From positions 1 through 44,233 of the forward strand of contig JAHJDG010000002.1 of assembly GCA_018812265.1 (NCBI GenBank): DNA of 44,233 nucleotides, given 5' to 3'. A program made the translations under genes and the position numbers. Positions within the stretch are counted from its first letter, which is position 1. Every line of letters begins with the position of its first letter. The notes under the pieces were generated by a model. It worked only from the letters and a program-made list of their open reading frames with translations. It was not told the origin of the DNA and made no database searches. Positions 42,001 to 44,233 of this stretch are shown here, in pieces. This stretch comes from a bacterium. GTDB lineage: Bacteria; Electryoneota; RPQS01.

Positions 42001-42297
42001 CTACAACTTCTCTTCCACGCTCTTGATCTTGTCTTCCATGTGCGCGTCTTTGTCGCGGCGGTCGTCAATCTTGATGACCGTTCCCACCCGTTTCGCGCCC
42101 ATCGCAAACACCGCTTCCTGCATCTTGCGGATGACCTCGAAACACACGTCCACGTCCCCTTCCAGCGTGGTGAACATCGGATCGAGCCGGTACCTCACGC
42201 GGCCGTCTTCGCGGAGCACCCGCTCCGCCGCCGCCACGTACTTCGACAAACTCGTCCCCACGTCCGTCGGGGCAATGGATACCGCGACAATAGCCAT
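42001..42297 (-). CDS. MTH1187-family (DUF77, thiamine-binding) protein
   Basis: The 98-residue protein matches the YkoF/MTH1187 family: start MAIVAVSIAPTDVGTSLSKYVAAAERVL, the middle LDPMFTTLEGD, then AVFAMGAKRVGTVIKIDDRRDK. Members form ferredoxin-like dimers or tetramers and bind thiamine-like ligands; an enzymatic activity is not known. The start lies 1 nt after the stop of the membrane protein gene, so translation is coupled. The sucC start is 46 nt downstream. Confidence 0.85.
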   Translation of the reverse strand: MAIVAVSIAPTDVGTSLSKYVAAAERVLREDGRVRYRLDPMFTTLEGDVDVCFEVIRKMQEAVFAMGAKRVGTVIKIDDRRDKDAHMEDKIKSVEEKL

Positions 42298-42298
42298 G

Positions 42299-42775
42299 TC
42301 AATCCCCGTCTTCCACTTCCGCCGGCACGACGTACCCCGCCCGCAGTTCCGGATGATGAATCTTGCCGCCCAGCGAAGCGGTGTAGAGCATCACCAGCAG
42401 CGAAATCACCGACAGGGCCAGAATCGAAACCGAGGCTATCACCTTCAGCGATTTCTGCTTGTGCAGGAGATAGAGTCCGCCCAGCGTCGCGAGGCCGACG
42501 AGGATCATCATCACCTGTGCCGTCACCGCCGCGTCCTCGTGCTGCTCGATTCGCTGCTCCGAGATGTCCGGCAGACCCTTGATGACGTCCGCCGCTCCAT
42601 CCCCCGTCAGATAGGCCGGAAACACCGCCAGCGCCGCCAGCAGAAACACGAGCAAGGCTGCGCGCTGCACGTCCGCGCTCCGGCGGATCAGGCCGTACAC
42701 CAACACCATCAGCCCGAATCCGAGCCCCATCATCGGAATGTGATTGAATGCGAGATGAAGCTGCGCGAGATTCAT
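42299..42775 (-). CDS. four-TM membrane protein, DUF2231-like
   Basis: The 158-residue protein has four hydrophobic helices, with LHLAFNHIPMMGLGFG in helix 1, an FPAYLTGDGA turn, an EQHEDAAVTAQVM motif before helix 3 and KIHHPELRAG near the end. The His pattern (His7, His12 and others) recalls DUF2231 proteins, which may bind haem b. The ATG overlaps the pgi stop by 4 nt (ATGA), and the stop is 1 nt from the next gene. The role is unknown; coupling to pgi and sucC does not itself suggest one. Confidence 0.65.
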   Translation of the reverse strand: MNLAQLHLAFNHIPMMGLGFGLMVLVYGLIRRSADVQRAALLVFLLAALAVFPAYLTGDGAADVIKGLPDISEQRIEQHEDAAVTAQVMMILVGLATLGGLYLLHKQKSLKVIASVSILALSVISLLVMLYTASLGGKIHHPELRAGYVVPAEVEDGD

Positions 42776-44136
42776 CGCGTAATCCCCTTTGCCTTTTCCT
42801 CAAATCCCTTCCTGCCCATCAGCCCGTAGGTAAGCTGTTTGCCCAGTTCCACGCCCGGCTGATCGAAGGGATTGATGTGGTAGAGATGTCCGCATAGCGC
42901 GGTCACGATTTCAAAGAGCATGAAGAACTCGCCTATCGCCCGCGCGTCCACCCGCGGAAACGTGATCGTCAGCGACGGCCGGTGATTGCGAGCCAGCGCT
43001 TCGCGCGTGGCGGCGAACTCCGCGGCCATGAGCTTGTTCATCGTCTGCCCGCCCAGATAGCCGAGCGAAGACACGTTGCGATAGAGCGCGGGCAACTTGA
43101 GCGTGTGCTCGAACTCTTTCACTTCGAGGAACAGGAACACCTTGTCGAACGGTCCCTCGATGTAGAGCTGCACCTGCGAGTGCTGATCGGTCGTGCCCAG
43201 AGCTTTCACGGGTATCGGTCCCGTGTTCACCGTCTTGCCGTCGAGTGTCACCGCCTTGCCCAGCGACTCCGCCCACAGCTGGCGGAACCAGTCGGCCATC
43301 GTGTAGAGCGAATTTGCGTAGGCCATCATCACGTGAATCGGCTTGCCATAGCTCGTGTCGAAAAGATAGAGCATGGCCGCGAGCTTGGCGGCGGGATTCC
43401 GCGCGAAATCGTCGGACAAACACTGCTCGGCCATCTCGCCCGCCCCGACCAGCATCGCCTCCCCGTCCACACCCAGCAGGAACGCGGGGAAAAGCCCCAC
43501 CGGAGTCAGCACGGAGAATCTTCCGCCCACTCCCGTCGGTAAATCCAGTGTGGGCAGCTTCTCTTTTTCGCAGAGCTTGCGCAGATCGCCGCTTGTCGGA
43601 TCGGTCGTACAAACCATGTGATCGCGCCACTTTGCGCCGAGCTTTTTCTTGAGACGGTCGAAAACGATCAGCGTGGCCGCCGCCGTCTCCGCCGTCGCGC
43701 CGCTCTTCGAGATGATGTTGAATACGGTCTCGCGTGGATCGCAGAAATCGAAGCAGGCCATCGCGTGATCGGGATCCACGTTGTCCACCACGAAAAATCG
43801 CGGCGCACCGCCGCGCGCCTTGGCGTCCAGCAGATTGTGCAGCGGATGGCAGAGCGCGGAGAAAATCGCCGCCGGACCGAGTGCCGAGCCGCCGATGCCC
43901 GCGATTACGAGGTTCTCGACTCCCGCGAAACTCGCCGCCGCCTGCACACACGTCGTGTAGGCTCCCGCGTCATACGGCAGATCGAGAAATTCGAGTTTCC
44001 CCGCCGCCCGTCGCGCGCGCATTTCCCGCAGCGCGTCGAGCACCCGCGGCTTAAGATAATCGAGGTCCTGCGGTCCGAGACCGTGCTCGTCCGCCTTGTC
44101 CGAAAAACTGTGTGTGAAATTGAAGGAAAGAGTCAT
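42772..44136 (-). CDS. pgi: glucose-6-phosphate isomerase
   Basis: The 454-residue enzyme interconverts glucose 6-phosphate and fructose 6-phosphate. It has the phosphate-binding SKSGATAET, GIGGSALGP, the VGGRFSVLTPVGLFPA signature and HINPFDQPGVELGK. The length is shorter than the about 550-residue E. coli type and fits the about 450-residue bacterial/Thermotoga-like type. It heads a tightly packed operon: pgi, DUF2231-like gene, MTH1187-type gene, sucC. The 97 nt upstream contain a hairpin repeat at 44167-44187 and no clear promoter. Confidence 0.92.
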   Translation of the reverse strand: MTLSFNFTHSFSDKADEHGLGPQDLDYLKPRVLDALREMRARRAAGKLEFLDLPYDAGAYTTCVQAAASFAGVENLVIAGIGGSALGPAAIFSALCHPLHNLLDAKARGGAPRFFVVDNVDPDHAMACFDFCDPRETVFNIISKSGATAETAAATLIVFDRLKKKLGAKWRDHMVCTTDPTSGDLRKLCEKEKLPTLDLPTGVGGRFSVLTPVGLFPAFLLGVDGEAMLVGAGEMAEQCLSDDFARNPAAKLAAMLYLFDTSYGKPIHVMMAYANSLYTMADWFRQLWAESLGKAVTLDGKTVNTGPIPVKALGTTDQHSQVQLYIEGPFDKVFLFLEVKEFEHTLKLPALYRNVSSLGYLGGQTMNKLMAAEFAATREALARNHRPSLTITFPRVDARAIGEFFMLFEIVTALCGHLYHINPFDQPGVELGKQLTYGLMGRKGFEEKAKGITR

Positions 44137-44166
44137 GATGAGTCGCTTGGTTTGGTGCGTATGTCC

Positions 44167-44187
44167 AGCGCACTGCCGTGCGGCGCT
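44167..44187. repeat. short intergenic palindrome, family D
   Basis: AGCGC/GCGCT arms with an inner GCAC-TGCC-GTGC. Related sequences with the GCCGTGCGCG core lie at 28906-28923 and 11122-11145. Confidence 0.4.
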
Positions 44188-44233
44188 ACCCCGAATGTGG
44201 AGATGTGTGTGGATTAGTCCGTCTCCGGCCGGG

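Noticed and set aside
42911-43951. Long alternative frame inside pgi on the same strand
   Set aside because: It is Arg/Gly-rich without motifs, while the pgi frame contains all signature sequences.

Overview
The window reads as a bacterial chromosome segment of roughly 55-60% GC from an uncultured lineage of the Fibrobacteres-Chlorobi-Bacteroidetes (FCB) type (Zixibacteria-, KSB1-, Calditrichota- or Latescibacterota-like). The basis is seven secreted proteins ending in type IX secretion (T9SS) type-A sorting tails with a YPNPFNP-like motif, a PorV-like outer-membrane protein, and a periplasmic multihaem cytochrome. The phylum is inference; no rRNA gene is present.

Left part (1-14.6 kb), almost all minus strand: the end of an IS3-family element that has cut a repeat protein gene, a serine hydrolase, small membrane proteins, two intact paralogous Trp/Gly/Asp-repeat secreted proteins, a tandem-rhodanese lipoprotein next to a multihaem c-type cytochrome, another T9SS cargo protein, a subclass B1 metallo-beta-lactamase, an inorganic pyrophosphatase lacking its catalytic core, a TerC membrane protein, a GNAT acetyltransferase, a TrpF-like barrel protein and an Fe/Mn superoxide dismutase. 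The most unusual point is in the cytochrome gene: its N-terminal part (signal sequence plus first haem motif) and its remaining ten haem motifs lie in one frame separated only by a TGA codon. A perfect 7-bp hairpin with a GTT loop starts 10 nt after that TGA, as expected of a bacterial selenocysteine insertion element.

Middle part (15-30.7 kb), mostly plus strand: two paralogous TPR proteins, each behind a -24/-12 (sigma-54-like) promoter match; two tandem secreted C39-like cysteine-protease-fold proteins with GEVED domains; a fourth Trp/Gly/Asp-repeat protein with a T9SS tail; then rpsU, cvpA, a methyltransferase, mutS2, a DUF2703-like protein (minus strand) and lepB.

Right part (30.8-44.2 kb), minus strand: a lamin-tail-domain T9SS protein, a methyltransferase, an AT-richer two-gene insert (HEPN-domain protein plus a two-TM zinc-ribbon protein, possibly defence-related), a UshA-like 5'-nucleotidase with a PorV-like protein, a membrane-anchored protein of unknown role, a Ycf48/BNR-repeat T9SS protein, and a central-metabolism cluster pgi - DUF2231-like membrane protein - MTH1187-type protein - sucC. 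Directly after sucC lies an orphan fossil of a T9SS tail where sucD might be expected. Intergenic regions carry several families of small hairpin repeats and period-7 tandem arrays. No tRNA, rRNA or CRISPR array was recognised.
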